Positions 54,644-63,709 of a DNA stretch of 64,000 nucleotides are shown here, one piece after another; the first letter of the stretch is position 1, and every line of letters begins with the position of its first letter. The translations under genes were made by a program, and so were the position numbers. The notes under the pieces are model-generated. The model searched no databases. It had not been told where the DNA came from and saw only the letters and a list, made by a program, of their open reading frames with translations. The stretch comes from Bradyrhizobium sp. sGM-13 (GTDB taxonomy: Bacteria; Pseudomonadota; Alphaproteobacteria; Rhizobiales; Xanthobacteraceae). The stretch spans positions 62,001 to 126,000 of the forward strand of contig NZ_JAGWDK010000004.1 of NCBI RefSeq assembly GCF_018398875.1, given 5' to 3'.

Positions 54644-56132
54644 CAAGGTCAAGCGCCAGCATGACCAGGGCCGGCTCACGGTTCGTGAGCGCATCGACAA
54701 ACTGATCGACGAGAATTCCTTCCACGAGATCGGCGCGATTTCCGGCACCGCCGAATACGACGAAAACAGCGAACTCAAGCACCTGACGCCGGCAAACTGC
54801 GTGTTCGGCCGCGGCAGGGTTGACGGCCGCACCGTGGTTGTCGTCGGCGACGATTTCACCGTGCGCGGCGGCTCGGCCGACGCCTCGATCTCGGCCAAGC
54901 CGCTGATGGCCGAGGAGATGGCGCACGATTTTCGCCTGCCGATCATCCGCGTCATCGAAGGCTCGGGCGGCGGCGGCTCGGTAAAGACGATCGAGACGCG
55001 CGGGGCTGCGAATCTGCCCGGCGGGGTCGGCGGCACGCGCTGGTATTGGTTCACGACGGCGAACATGGCGCGGGTGCCCGTGGTCGCGCTCGGGCTCGGT
55101 TCGGTCGCAGGCCTTGGCGCGGCGCGGCTTGCCGCTAGCCACTATTCCGTCATGACCCGAAATTCCGCGATGTTCGTCGCAGGTCCGCCGGTCGTAAAAC
55201 GTCTCGGCCAGGACCTGACGAAACAGGAGCTTGGCGGCGCCGAGATCCAGACCCGCGCCGGCGGCGTCGATGATGCCGTCGAAACCGAGGAAGAGGCGTT
55301 CGAACGCGCCAGGCGTTTTCTGTCCTATTTGCCGTCCTCGGTATATGACCTGCCGCCGACCGCGGCCTGCAGCGACGATCCCGAACGCGCGGAAGAATCG
55401 CTGTTGAACGCGGTGCCGCGCAATCGCCGCCAGGTCTACGAGATGCGCCCGATCATCGACTCCGTCGTCGACAAGGGTTCGTTCTTCGAAGTGAATGCCA
55501 ATTTCGGTCGCCCGATCATCACGGGCCTTGCCCGGTTCGAGGGGCGTGCGGTGCTGCTGCTCGCCAGCGATCCTTTCCACTATGGCGGGTCGTGGACGGC
55601 GGAAGCCTGCCAGAAGGTGGCGCGCTGGGTCGATTTCGCCGAGACCTTCCATCTGCCGGTGGTTTATCTAATGGATTGTCCCGGCTTCATGATCGGGCTC
55701 GAGGCCGAGAAGTCGGCGACCATCCGCCACGGCGTGCGGGCGATGGCGGCGGTCAACCAGTCGACCGTGCCCTGGTGCACCATCATCGTGCGCAACGCGT
55801 TCGGCGTCGCCGGCGTCGTGCACCAGCCGGCCAACCGCTATTCGATGCGCTATGCCTGGCCGTCGGCCTATTGGGGCTCGCTGCCGCTCGAAGGTGGCAT
55901 CGAGGCTGCCTATCGCGCCGACATCGACGGGTCGGATGATCCGGCCGCGAAATTGAAAGAGATCGAGAACCGCCTCAACAAGCTGCGCTCGCCGTTTCGC
56001 TCCGCCGAGAAATTCTGGGTCGAGGAGGTGATCGACCCGCGCAAGACGCGTTCGCTGCTGTGCGAGTTCGCGCGGCTCGCCGAACCGATCCGCACGGTGG
56101 GTCCGCCGAGCAACATGTCGACGCGGCCGTGA
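54573..56132 (+). CDS. acyl-CoA carboxylase carboxyltransferase subunit
   Basis: A 519-residue carboxyltransferase of the PccB/AccD5/MccB type, which moves CO2 from carboxybiotin to an acyl-CoA. It has the N- and C-terminal crotonase-like halves, the glycine-rich loops EGSGGGGSVKTIE and GLGSVAGLGAARLA, and the second half VYLMDCPGFMIGLEAEKSATIRHG. GGAGGATAG lies before the ATG at 54573. It probably uses the stand-alone biotin carrier at 53310. No biotin carboxylase gene is in the window. Confidence 0.9.
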   Translation: MNWKPELDELARREAFAREMGGVDKVKRQHDQGRLTVRERIDKLIDENSFHEIGAISGTAEYDENSELKHLTPANCVFGRGRVDGRTVVVVGDDFTVRGGSADASISAKPLMAEEMAHDFRLPIIRVIEGSGGGGSVKTIETRGAANLPGGVGGTRWYWFTTANMARVPVVALGLGSVAGLGAARLAASHYSVMTRNSAMFVAGPPVVKRLGQDLTKQELGGAEIQTRAGGVDDAVETEEEAFERARRFLSYLPSSVYDLPPTAACSDDPERAEESLLNAVPRNRRQVYEMRPIIDSVVDKGSFFEVNANFGRPIITGLARFEGRAVLLLASDPFHYGGSWTAEACQKVARWVDFAETFHLPVVYLMDCPGFMIGLEAEKSATIRHGVRAMAAVNQSTVPWCTIIVRNAFGVAGVVHQPANRYSMRYAWPSAYWGSLPLEGGIEAAYRADIDGSDDPAAKLKEIENRLNKLRSPFRSAEKFWVEEVIDPRKTRSLLCEFARLAEPIRTVGPPSNMSTRP

Positions 56133-56140
56133 TGGGATGT

Positions 56141-56241
56141 CATTCCGGGGCGATGCGCAGCATCGAACTACGGTGCGCGATTGCGCACCTGAGAATCTCG
56201 AGATTCCGGGTCTGGTGCTAACGCACCATCCCGGAATGACG
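56141..56241. repeat. intergenic inverted repeat, CATTCCGGGGCGATGCG family
   Basis: The outer arms are GTCATTCCGGGG and CCCGGAATGAC; the inner part has the palindrome GAATCTCGAGATTC and GCGATTGCGCACC. It is about 100 bases long and lies between the convergent carboxyltransferase and MFS genes. Confidence 0.78.
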
Positions 56242-56248
56242 TGTTCTC

Positions 56249-57529
56249 TCACACCGCCATAGGCTTCGACCGCGAGATCGCTAGCACAATCAGCGCCGCC
56301 ACCACGCAGAGCGCGCCGGCAACGAAGAACGCCGGCAGGTAGGTCTGCAGCACCGTCCGCGACAGGCCCGCACCGAAGGCGGCAACGCCGGCCCCGAGTT
56401 GATGGCCGGCAAAAATCCAACCGAATACCAAATTGGCGCGCTCGGGGCCGAACCGCTGGGTGGTGAGCCGCACCGTCGGCGGCACGGTTGCGATCCAGTC
56501 GAGTCCGTAGAACATCGCAAACAACGAAAGGCCGTAGAGCGTGAAATCGGAGAACGGCAGAAGCAGCAGCGACAGGCCGCGCAGTCCGTAATACCAGAAC
56601 AGCAGCCAGCGATTGTCGTAGCGGTCCGACAGCCAGCCGGAAGCGATGGTGCCGACGAAATCGAATATGCCCATCGCAGCCAGCAGGCTCGCCGCCTGCA
56701 CCTGCGGAATGCCGAAATCGAGGCACATCGGAATCAGGTGAACCTGGACCAACCCGTTGGTAGAGGCCCCGCAGATGAAGAAGGTGGCGAACAGGATCCA
56801 GAACACGCTTGACTTCGAGGCATCGCGCAGCGTGCCAAGCGCCGCCGCCATGATCGGGGTGTTGTTCGGGGGAGGGGCCGGCAGCGGCTGGGTGCCTTCG
56901 TCGCCGAATGGCCTTAAGCCCACATCGCTCGGCCGGTCACGCATGATCATCAGCACGGCGAAGGCCGCGACGCCGAGCATCACGCACACCAGGCCGAGCG
57001 CGATCCGCCAACCATACGTATCGGTCAGGCTCGCCAGCAGCGGCAGGAAGGCGAGCTGTCCGGTGGCGACGCTCGCGGTGAGAATGCCGACGACGAGACC
57101 GCGGCGCGCCACGAACCAGCGTGCAGCAATCGTGGCGCCCAGCACCAGCGCCGTCATGCCGGTGCCGAGCCCGATCACCACGCCCCACAGCAGCATGAGC
57201 TGCCAGACCTGTGTCATCGCCAGCGACGCCACTAGGCCGGAGACGACGATCAGCAGCGCCAGCAGCGTCACATTGCGCAGCCCGTAGCGGTTCATGAGCG
57301 CTGCGGCAAAGGGCGCCATCAGCCCGAACAGGATGAAGCGGATCGAGAGCGCGGAAGAAATCTCCGCCGTCGTCCAGCCGAATTCCTTCTGCAACGGCAC
57401 GATGAAGACGCCGGGCGCGCCGACCGTGCCGGCGGAGATCAGGCCGGTGAGGAACGTCACGGCGACCATCACCCAGCCGTAATGAATATTGCGGCGGGCG
57501 AGGGCGGTTGAAAGCCAGTTCGAGATCAT
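56249..57529 (-). CDS. MFS transporter (monocarboxylate/OFA-like)
   Basis: Twelve-helix major facilitator of 426 residues. It shows the VTFLTGLISAGTVGAPGVFIVPL opening, the MFS signature near MNRYGLRNVTLL and the second-half counterpart GWLSDRYDNRWLLFWYYGLRG. The pattern resembles the oxalate/formate antiporter and monocarboxylate group. No partner enzyme is adjacent, so the substrate is unknown. Confidence 0.9.
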   Translation of the reverse strand: MISNWLSTALARRNIHYGWVMVAVTFLTGLISAGTVGAPGVFIVPLQKEFGWTTAEISSALSIRFILFGLMAPFAAALMNRYGLRNVTLLALLIVVSGLVASLAMTQVWQLMLLWGVVIGLGTGMTALVLGATIAARWFVARRGLVVGILTASVATGQLAFLPLLASLTDTYGWRIALGLVCVMLGVAAFAVLMIMRDRPSDVGLRPFGDEGTQPLPAPPPNNTPIMAAALGTLRDASKSSVFWILFATFFICGASTNGLVQVHLIPMCLDFGIPQVQAASLLAAMGIFDFVGTIASGWLSDRYDNRWLLFWYYGLRGLSLLLLPFSDFTLYGLSLFAMFYGLDWIATVPPTVRLTTQRFGPERANLVFGWIFAGHQLGAGVAAFGAGLSRTVLQTYLPAFFVAGALCVVAALIVLAISRSKPMAV

Positions 57530-57748
57530 TGGGCCTCGGCGAATTCGGTGGGAAGGTTTGCTTGCAGTATTCTGATGCGATGGTCGTCTGACTTGAATGT
57601 CATACTTCCCTCATTTCAGGACATGACGACGCCACGGCGATCCGCGCGAGCCGGAGATTGAATTATGAACATAATATTATAAGGGACAGTATCGCAACCA
57701 GGCGATCCGATTAAAAAATCCACCGGCAGGTCTCATGCGTCCCTCCGT

Positions 57749-58518
57749 CTATTTCTTGCGGTCGAGAAATCCCTGCATCAGCCGCTGCGGCTCTCCGGTC
57801 AGGAACGATTGTCCGAATACGCCGACACTTAAGTTGACAGATTCGGTCAATGGCAGTTCCTCCCATTGCCGCAGCAGAGCCTTCTGCGAACGCAGCGCTT
57901 CGGGCCCGCATTCGAGCAGCGCTTTCACCGTATGCTCGACCGCGGCATCGAGCCCGCCTTCCTTGGCGACCACGTCGACCAGGCCCCAGGCGAGCGCGGT
58001 GGGCGCGTCGATATTTTCCGCCGTCATGACCAGCCAGCGGGCGCGCCCCCAGCCGATCAGCCGCGGCAGCAGCGCGGCGTGGATCACCGAGGGGATGCCG
58101 ACGCGGACTTCCGGCATGCCGAATTTGGCATCGTGGGCCGCAATCCGGAAATCGCAGGCGGCGGCGACTTCAGTCCACCACCGAGGCACCAGCCGGGAAG
58201 CCGCGCGGTCACCGGCGCCGGAAAGTGGCGCACGGCCTCGCAGAGATCGCGCAACCGCGTGATGAAGGCTTCCGCGGATTTCTGGTCGAACTTCGCCATC
58301 TCCTTGATATCGGCGCCGCCGATCATGCTCTTCTCGCTCTGGCCGGCGAGGATGACCGCGCGAATGGTGTTGTCACCGGCGAGCCGCTCGAACCCTTCGC
58401 GCACGCCGTCGGTGACGGCGGAGGAGAGGATGTTGAGAGGGCCCGCATTGCAGATCGCGAGGCGAACGACGCCTCTGTCGTCGCGGTCGATGGCGCAATG
58501 AGGATTGAGCATTTCCAT
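57749..58518 (-). pseudogene. enoyl-CoA hydratase/isomerase with a frameshift
   Basis: Two overlapping frames together make one crotonase of about 256 residues. The first (from 58518) carries the oxyanion-hole segment SMIGGADIKEM and runs to PGWCLGGGL. The second carries the continuation EVAAACDFRIAAHDAKFGMPEV and the rest to a stop at 57749. The join falls near 58169-58173, where the minus strand reads GGACTGAAGTC; one added G would restore GLEVAAACD. It is either a true one-base deletion or a sequence error. As written, only the N-terminal 144 residues would be made. Confidence 0.85.
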
Positions 58519-58653
58519 TCTGTTTTTCCGGGCTTGTTCTGGTCGGTGATCTCACTTCCGGGACATTGCGCCGGCTTGTCAAGGGCGGGCGACGAGCGTT
58601 GCGCGACCGCTCGCATCGATATAGAAGTATGGTCGTCATCTAAAGGAGCCGCC

Positions 58654-59190
58654 ATGACTATGACCGAGACCGTCGACCTGTTTTCGTTCGATATGCGCAG
58701 GCATCGGGTGGTGGAATGGCAGGCGCCGGGGCCGATTGCCCGGGCGGCATCCGGAATGTCCGGGCTGGAGACCATGTGTGCGATCCGCGACGGCATCCTG
58801 CCACCGCCGCCGATGGCGCGGCTGATCGGCTTCGAGATGCGCATCGCCGAGCCCGGCCGGATCGTGATGGAACTGGATCCGGATGAAAGCCTCGAAAACA
58901 CCATCGGACTGCTCCACGGCGCGACGGCCGCGGCGCTGCTGGATACTGCCATGGGTTGTGCCATCGCCACCATGCAGCCGGCGGGGCAGACCTCGGTCAC
59001 GCTGGACCTCAAGCTGACCTATCTGCGGCCGTTGTCGGTGCGGTCGGGGGCGATCACGGCGGAAGGCAAAGTGATAAAGCTCGGCCGCCAGACCAGCTAT
59101 GCCGAAGGCTTCGTCCGCGACCGTGCGGGCAATCTTGCAGTGCACGCGACCGGAACGTTCACGATGATCGGCGTTGAAAAGAAGAATTAG
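58654..59190 (+). CDS. PaaI-type hotdog thioesterase
   Basis: A 178-residue protein. A 50-residue extension precedes the hotdog fold. The fold is marked by NTIGLLHGATAAALLDTAMGCAI and VTLDLKLTYLRPL, the usual PaaI catalytic helix and strands. AAAGGAG precedes the ATG at 58654. It probably hydrolyses an acyl-CoA and lies between the broken hydratase and a TetR regulator gene. Confidence 0.85.
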   Translation: MTMTETVDLFSFDMRRHRVVEWQAPGPIARAASGMSGLETMCAIRDGILPPPPMARLIGFEMRIAEPGRIVMELDPDESLENTIGLLHGATAAALLDTAMGCAIATMQPAGQTSVTLDLKLTYLRPLSVRSGAITAEGKVIKLGRQTSYAEGFVRDRAGNLAVHATGTFTMIGVEKKN

Positions 59191-59252
59191 ATGCAGCTTT
59201 TCCCGCGCACAACTGCTATTATATGACCAGGGACATTTAATGGGATGCGTTG

Positions 59253-59870
59253 ATGCGTTATTCGAGAGAGCACAAGCAGGAGACCCACGCGCGGATCGTG
59301 AAGAAGGCCTCGGTGCGGCTTCGCGAAAAGGGCGCGCATGGCATCGGCGTCGCCGACCTGATGAAGGAGGCGGGTCTGACCCATGGCGGCTTCTACGCGC
59401 ATTTCGATTCCCGCGAGGCGCTCGTGATCGAGGCTTTTGCCTATGCGATGGACCGCTCGGTCGAGCACTGGCGAAAAATCGCCGCTGAAACGCCGCCGGA
59501 GAAGCGGCTGTCGACGATCATCGATTCCTACGTCTCGACGGTTCATCGCGACGATCCCGGCCGCGGTTGCGCCGTTACGACGTTAGGTGCCGAGATCGCC
59601 CGGGAAAGCGCGAAGACGCGCAAGGCCTTTGCCGCCAAGCTGGAGCAGTTGATCGATGTGATCGCCGACCAGATTCCGCACGTGCCGCGCAAGACGGCCC
59701 GCAGGCAGGCGATGGGCACGCTGGCGACGATGATGGGTACGCTGGTGATGTCGCGCGTTGCCGGCAGCGGTGAACTCTCCGACGAAATTCTCGTCGCCGG
59801 CCGCGAGGCGGCGCTGACCCGTGCCGAGGCGAAGCCAGCCGCGAAGAAGACGCGGGCGAAGGTGAATTAG
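59253..59870 (+). CDS. TetR family transcriptional regulator
   Basis: A 205-residue regulator with an N-terminal helix-turn-helix (KASVRLREKGAHGIGVADLMKEAGLTHGGFYAHF). The ligand domain carries CAVTTLGAEIARES, typical of AcrR/YcdC-like members. The tail is rich in Lys/Ala. The ATG at 59253 is used (a TTG immediately before it is in frame). The gap of 62 bases after the thioesterase suggests a joint transcript or control of that gene. Confidence 0.9.
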   Translation: MRYSREHKQETHARIVKKASVRLREKGAHGIGVADLMKEAGLTHGGFYAHFDSREALVIEAFAYAMDRSVEHWRKIAAETPPEKRLSTIIDSYVSTVHRDDPGRGCAVTTLGAEIARESAKTRKAFAAKLEQLIDVIADQIPHVPRKTARRQAMGTLATMMGTLVMSRVAGSGELSDEILVAGREAALTRAEAKPAAKKTRAKVN

Positions 59871-59888
59871 AATCGATGGCCTCTCCAC

Positions 59889-60006
59889 GTCGTCCCTGCG
59901 CACGCAGGGACCCATACGCCGCGGCCCATGAAAGGGGCACAAGCGGAAACGGCTTCTATTGCTATTTGTATCGGTGGTTATGGGTCCGTGCGTTCGCAGG
60001 GACGAC
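59889..60006. repeat. dispersed inverted repeat, GTCGTCCCTGCG family, copy 3
   Basis: The element opens with GTCGTCCCTGCGCACGCAGG and closes with GTTCGCAGGGACGAC, but the inner blocks are swapped relative to copies 1 and 2: ACCCATACGCCGCGG comes first and GTGGTTATGGGTCC last. It is therefore inserted in the opposite orientation. It lies between the convergent TetR and LysR genes. Confidence 0.85.
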
Positions 60007-60027
60007 GATGGTTTTTGTGCCAGGCCG

Positions 60028-60942
60028 TCACCGCCCGCTGAACAGCGCGCGCTCGCTTTCCACCGTCTCGTGGATGTAGTCGGCCACCGCCCTGATCCGC
60101 GCCAGGTCCTTGCTGTCGGCGTGCATCAGCATCCAGAATGTGCGCGAGATCCTGACCTCGTCGGGTAGCACCGCGCGCAGTTCGCCGTGCGCCTTCGCCA
60201 TGAAATGCGGCAGCACCGCAATGCCGAAGCCGGCAATGGTGGCGTTGAGCTGCGCGATCAGATTGGCGCTGCGGAATTTGGCCGAGATCTTCGGCGAGAC
60301 CTGGGGCAGGTAATCCAGCTCCGGCGTGAACAGCAGTTCCTCGATGTAGCCGACGAAGCGATGCCCTGGCAGGTCGCCGCGGGAAGTGATTTTCGGTGCC
60401 CGGTCGAGATACGCCGGCGCGGCATAGAGCCCGAGGCTGTAGTCAAGCAGTTTGCGCCCGACGATCCGGCCCTCCTTGGGCATGGAGAGGCTGATCGCGA
60501 TGTCGGCCTCGCGCTTCGACAGGCTGAACAGGCGCGCGGTGGCGACGAGCTGCAGGTCGAGATCGGGATACCGCTCGGTGAATTTCAGAAGCCGCGCCGC
60601 CAGGAAATGGCTGCCGAACCCGTCGGGGGCGCCGATCCGGACCGTGCCGGTGAGCTGGGCGCGCGAGCCGCCGACCGCCTCCTGGTTGGCGACGATGGTG
60701 GATTCCATCGCTTCGGCACTGTCGGCCACGCGCTGGCCTGCTTCGGTCAGGAGGTACCCGGTCTTGCGGCGGTTGAACAGTTTTGCGGAGAGATGCCGTT
60801 CCAGCCGGTCGACACGGCGGATCACGGTGGCATGATCGACCGATAGCTGCTTGGCGGCAGCGGAAACCGACCCGCCGCGGACGATCGCCAGCACGAAACG
60901 GAAGTCATCCCAGTCGATCGTCTTGGTGCCTTGATCCAGCAT
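60028..60942 (-). CDS. LysR family transcriptional regulator
   Basis: A 304-residue LysR protein. The HTH is WDDFRFVLAIVRGGSVSAAAKQLSVDHATVIRRVDRLE by position (about 11-48), followed by the LysR effector domain (LTGTVRIGAPDGFGSHFLAA). The frame is open upstream to 61227, but the ATG at 60942 begins the family region. It is divergent from mmsA and likely regulates the valine-degradation genes. Confidence 0.88.
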   Translation of the reverse strand: MLDQGTKTIDWDDFRFVLAIVRGGSVSAAAKQLSVDHATVIRRVDRLERHLSAKLFNRRKTGYLLTEAGQRVADSAEAMESTIVANQEAVGGSRAQLTGTVRIGAPDGFGSHFLAARLLKFTERYPDLDLQLVATARLFSLSKREADIAISLSMPKEGRIVGRKLLDYSLGLYAAPAYLDRAPKITSRGDLPGHRFVGYIEELLFTPELDYLPQVSPKISAKFRSANLIAQLNATIAGFGIAVLPHFMAKAHGELRAVLPDEVRISRTFWMLMHADSKDLARIRAVADYIHETVESERALFSGR

Positions 60943-61045
60943 TTCCGCACATCTATGGTGCAATATATCGGACTTGTATCCCAAGAAATGCAGGTCAAAA
61001 AGGGGCTCGAAAGCGATCCCAGACGGGACCTTAGGGAGATCATTC

Positions 61046-62542
61046 ATGCGCTCAATCGGACACTTTATCGGCGGCAAAGAGGTCAAGGGAACGTCCGGCC
61101 GGACGGCCGACGTGTTTGAGCCGATGACAGGCGACGTCCAGGCCAAGGTGGCGCTGGCCTCAAGAGCGGAAGTCCGCGCGGCTGTCGAAAACGCCACGCT
61201 TGCCCAGCCCGAATGGGCCAACACCAATCCGCAGCGCCGCGCGCGGGTGATGATGAAGTTCCTGGAGCTGGTGCAGCGCGACTATGACAAGCTCGCTGAG
61301 CTCCTGGCGCGCGAGCACGGCAAGACCGTTCCCGATGCCAAGGGCGACATCCAGCGCGGCCTCGAAGTCGCGGAATTCGCCTGCGGCATTCCGCATCTGC
61401 TGAAGGGTGAATACACCGAAGGCGCCGGCCCCGGCATCGACATCTACTCGCTGCGCCAGCCGCTGGGCGTCGTCGCCGGCATCACGCCGTTCAATTTCCC
61501 GGCGATGATCCCGATGTGGAAGTTCGCGCCCGCGATCGCCTGCGGCAACGCCTTTATCCTAAAACCTTCGGAGCGCGATCCCGGCGTCCCGATGCGGCTG
61601 GCCGAATTGATGATGGAAGCGGGGCTGCCGCCCGGCATCCTCAACGTCGTCAACGGCGACAAGGAAGCTGTCGACGCCATTCTCGACGACCCCGATATCA
61701 AGGCGATCGGCTTCGTCGGCTCGACGCCGATCGCGCAGTACATCTATGAGCGCGCCGCCCAGACCGGCAAGCGCTGCCAGTGTTTTGGTGGCGCCAAGAA
61801 CCACGCCATCGTGATGCCCGACGCCGACATGGACCAGACGGTCGACGCGCTGATCGGGGCCGGTTACGGCTCGGCCGGCGAGCGCTGCATGGCGGTCTCC
61901 GTCGCCGTTCCCGTCGGCAAGACCACCGCCGATCGGCTGATGGAAAAGCTGATCCCGCGCGTGGAGTCGCTCAAGATCGGAACCTCGGTCGATCCGTCCG
62001 CTGATTACGGCCCGCTGGTCACCCGCGAGGCGGTCGAGAAGGTGAAGAACTACATCGATATCGGCATCAAGGAAGGCGCCACGCTCGCCGTCGACGGCCG
62101 CGGCTTCAAGATGCAGGGCTACGAGAAGGGTTTTTATCTCGGCGGCTCGCTGTTCGACAACGTCACCAAGGACATGCGGATCTACAAGGAAGAGATCTTT
62201 GGCCCGGTGCTCTCGGTGGTGCGCGCCCACGACTACAAGGAAGCCCTCGCGCTGCCGTCCGAACACGATTACGGCAACGGCGTTGCGATCTTCACCCGCG
62301 ATGGCGACGCGGCGCGTGACTTTGCCGCCAAGGTCAATGTCGGCATGGTCGGCATCAACGTGCCGATCCCGGTGCCGATCGCCTATTACACCTTCGGCGG
62401 CTGGAAGAAGTCGGGGTTCGGCGATCTCAACCAGCACGGCCCGGACTCGGTCCGCTTCTACACCAAGACCAAGACGGTGACCTCGCGCTGGCCGTCCGGC
62501 GTCAAGGAGGGTGCGGAGTTCTCGATTCCGTTGATGAAGTAA
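61046..62542 (+). CDS. mmsA: methylmalonate-semialdehyde dehydrogenase (CoA-acylating)
   Basis: Converts methylmalonate semialdehyde and CoA to propionyl-CoA in valine and thymine catabolism; 498 residues. The family pattern is clear: GHFIGGKEVKGTSGR, GITPFNFPAMIPMW, FVGSTPIAQYIYERA, GAKNHAIVMPDAD and the catalytic GSAGERCMAVS cysteine. AGGGAG precedes the ATG at 61046. It is the first gene of an operon with an acyl-CoA dehydrogenase and a 3-hydroxyisobutyryl-CoA hydrolase-like gene. Confidence 0.95.
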   Translation: MRSIGHFIGGKEVKGTSGRTADVFEPMTGDVQAKVALASRAEVRAAVENATLAQPEWANTNPQRRARVMMKFLELVQRDYDKLAELLAREHGKTVPDAKGDIQRGLEVAEFACGIPHLLKGEYTEGAGPGIDIYSLRQPLGVVAGITPFNFPAMIPMWKFAPAIACGNAFILKPSERDPGVPMRLAELMMEAGLPPGILNVVNGDKEAVDAILDDPDIKAIGFVGSTPIAQYIYERAAQTGKRCQCFGGAKNHAIVMPDADMDQTVDALIGAGYGSAGERCMAVSVAVPVGKTTADRLMEKLIPRVESLKIGTSVDPSADYGPLVTREAVEKVKNYIDIGIKEGATLAVDGRGFKMQGYEKGFYLGGSLFDNVTKDMRIYKEEIFGPVLSVVRAHDYKEALALPSEHDYGNGVAIFTRDGDAARDFAAKVNVGMVGINVPIPVPIAYYTFGGWKKSGFGDLNQHGPDSVRFYTKTKTVTSRWPSGVKEGAEFSIPLMK

Positions 62543-62563
62543 GCCCGTTAGCGCGAGCGCAAG

Positions 62564-63709
62564 ATGCAGTTCGCCCTCAACGAGGATCAAATCGCGGTTC
62601 GCGACATGGCGCGAGCGTTTGCGGCCGAGAAGATCGCGCCGCATGCGCTGCGCTGGGACGAGGAGAAGCATTTTCCTGTCGACGTGATGCGCGAGGCCGC
62701 AGGCCTCGGCATCGGCGGCATCTACATCAAGGACGACGTCGGCGGTTCCGCGATGACACGCTTCGACGCGGCGCTGATCTTCGAGGCGCTGGCGACCGGC
62801 TGCCCGACGGTGTCGGCCTTCATTTCGATCCACAACATGGCGTCCTGGATGATCGATGCCTATGGCAATGACAGCCAGCGGCAAAAGTGGTTGCCAAAGC
62901 TCTGCACCATGGAGCTGCTGGCAAGCTATTGCCTGACCGAGCCGGGATCCGGCTCGGACGCCGCGGCACTCCGCACCCGCGCCGTGCGCGACGGCGATCA
63001 TTACGTGCTCAATGGCCAGAAACAGTTCATCTCGGGTGCCGGTGGCGGCGACCTCTACGTCGTGATGGTGCGGACCGGTGGCGACGGGCCGGGCGGCATC
63101 TCCACGCTGGTGATCCCGGCCGAAACGCCCGGTGTCTCGTTCGGTGCCAACGAGCGCAAGATGGGCTGGAACGCGCAGCCGACGCGCGCCGTGATCTTCG
63201 AGAATGCCCGCGTGCCGGTCGAGAACCGGCTGGGCGAGGAGGGTATCGGCTTCAAGATCGCGATGGCCGGGCTCGACGGCGGCCGCCTCAATATCGCGGC
63301 GTGCTCGCTCGGCGGCGCGCAGAGCGCGCTCGACAAGTCGCTCGCTTACATGAAGGAGCGAAAAGCCTTCGGCAAACGTCTCGATGAATTCCAGGCGCTG
63401 CAGTTCCGCCTCGCCGACATGGCGACCGAGCTGGAAGCGGCGCGGACCTTTGTCTGGCGCGCGGCCGCTGCGCTCGACCGCAAGGATCCCGACGCCACCA
63501 TGCTGTGCGCGATGGCAAAACGTTTTGGCACCGATGTCGGCTTCGAGGTCGCCAACCAGGCGCTGCAACTGCATGGCGGCTACGGCTACTTGAGCGAATA
63601 CGGCATCGAGAAGATCGTGCGCGATCTGCGCGTGCACCAGATTCTGGAAGGCACCAACGAAATCATGCGGCTGATCGTGTCGCGCAAGCTGATCGAGGGC
63701 GCGCGATGA
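62564..63709 (+). CDS. acyl-CoA dehydrogenase (isobutyryl-CoA dehydrogenase-like)
   Basis: FAD enzyme of 381 residues, full length. It has CLTEPGSGSDAAALRTRA, the segment MGWNAQPTRAV and the catalytic region GGYGYLSEYGIEKIVRDLR. The position between mmsA and the hydrolase gene supports isobutyryl-CoA as the substrate, the second step of valine breakdown. It overlaps the next start by four bases. Confidence 0.9.
   Translation: MQFALNEDQIAVRDMARAFAAEKIAPHALRWDEEKHFPVDVMREAAGLGIGGIYIKDDVGGSAMTRFDAALIFEALATGCPTVSAFISIHNMASWMIDAYGNDSQRQKWLPKLCTMELLASYCLTEPGSGSDAAALRTRAVRDGDHYVLNGQKQFISGAGGGDLYVVMVRTGGDGPGGISTLVIPAETPGVSFGANERKMGWNAQPTRAVIFENARVPVENRLGEEGIGFKIAMAGLDGGRLNIAACSLGGAQSALDKSLAYMKERKAFGKRLDEFQALQFRLADMATELEAARTFVWRAAAALDRKDPDATMLCAMAKRFGTDVGFEVANQALQLHGGYGYLSEYGIEKIVRDLRVHQILEGTNEIMRLIVSRKLIEGAR

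Noticed and set aside
38436..60006. Intergenic repeats considered as a CRISPR array
   Set aside because: The copies are isolated, about 85-125 bases long, inverted-repeat in form and separated by whole genes, unlike short evenly spaced CRISPR repeats. No cas gene is present.
61559..63637. A 692-codon minus-strand open frame opposite mmsA and the acyl-CoA dehydrogenase
   Set aside because: Its composition (His/Arg/Asp/Gly-rich) and the lack of any domain mark it as an antisense shadow of two well-recognised genes in high-GC DNA. The same applies to the long frames at 30947-32428, 34434-35903, 44130-45656, 50373-51935 and 53420-55066.
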